Origin: Candidatus Zhuqueibacterota bacterium 4572_119
GTDB lineage: Bacteria > Zhuqueibacterota > Zhuqueibacteria > Thermofontimicrobiales > Thermofontimicrobiaceae
Length of the DNA: 6,075 bases
Direction of reading: 5' to 3'
Assembly (NCBI GenBank): GCA_002084535.1
Contig: NBLI01000114.1
Span: 1-6,075, forward strand
Positions 6,046 through 6,075 of this stretch are shown piece by piece. The notes under the pieces were generated by a model that ran no database searches, had not been told where the DNA came from, and worked only from the letters and a program-made list of their open reading frames with translations. Every line of letters starts with the position of its first letter. Within the stretch, counting starts at the first letter, position 1. Position numbers and translations under genes: made by a program.

Positions 6046-6075
6046 TTGAGTAACATAATTACAAAATTTGAATAA

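Larger units (their letters stand above)
5839..6075. other. AT-rich non-coding end of the window
   Basis: No gene is visible on either strand. It holds a T9 homopolymer (5971-5979), a hairpin (5994-6012) and a GGAT-based short tandem repeat (6012-6045). Confidence 0.55.

Overview
The window looks like chromosomal DNA from an AT-rich, Gram-negative bacterium. A TonB-dependent outer-membrane receptor shows the outer membrane. Its barrel style, the DUF1848-type protein and the decayed intergenic repeats resemble what is seen in the FCB group (Calditrichota/KSB1/Ignavibacteria-like lineages). The tRNA promoter is a near-consensus sigma-70 type (TTGACT-N17-TATATT), which argues against Bacteroidia proper. 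This placement is an inference; no taxonomic marker gene is present.

Layout. Positions 1-125 form an imperfect long inverted repeat resembling a small non-autonomous transposable element (MITE). Its right arm carries an outward-facing -35-like hexamer. Next, on the + strand (265-2019), is an exported two-domain enzyme: a class A beta-lactamase-like serine hydrolase fused to an alpha/beta-hydrolase. A tRNA-Val(CAC) gene with its own promoter lies convergent to it on the - strand (2075-2148). Further along the - strand is a 66-codon, start-less reading frame (2237-2437) that reads as the C-terminus of a radical SAM/SPASM-type protein, and I call it a gene remnant. It abuts and slightly overlaps the 3' end of a DUF1848-family gene (2430-3227), whose C-terminus holds a CX3CX2C cysteine motif. 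Upstream of that, same strand, 57 bases away, is a compact TonB-dependent receptor (3285-5228); these two may be co-transcribed. The last 850 bases (5229-6075) are largely non-coding and repeat-rich: two hairpins, two decayed and oppositely oriented copies of a TCATTT-G type palindromic repeat, a weak 56-codon reading frame, and a GGAT-based short tandem repeat apparently interrupted by a hairpin.

How the genes relate. The fused hydrolase is predicted to act in the periplasm on an unknown substrate; the receptor would import an unknown ligand across the outer membrane; the DUF1848 protein is a probable cytoplasmic Fe-S protein. Nothing in the sequence ties the three into one pathway. I see no complete mobile element, CRISPR array or obvious defence system. 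The best candidates for something under-described are the beta-lactamase-like/alpha-beta-hydrolase fusion and the DUF1848/SPASM-remnant junction.
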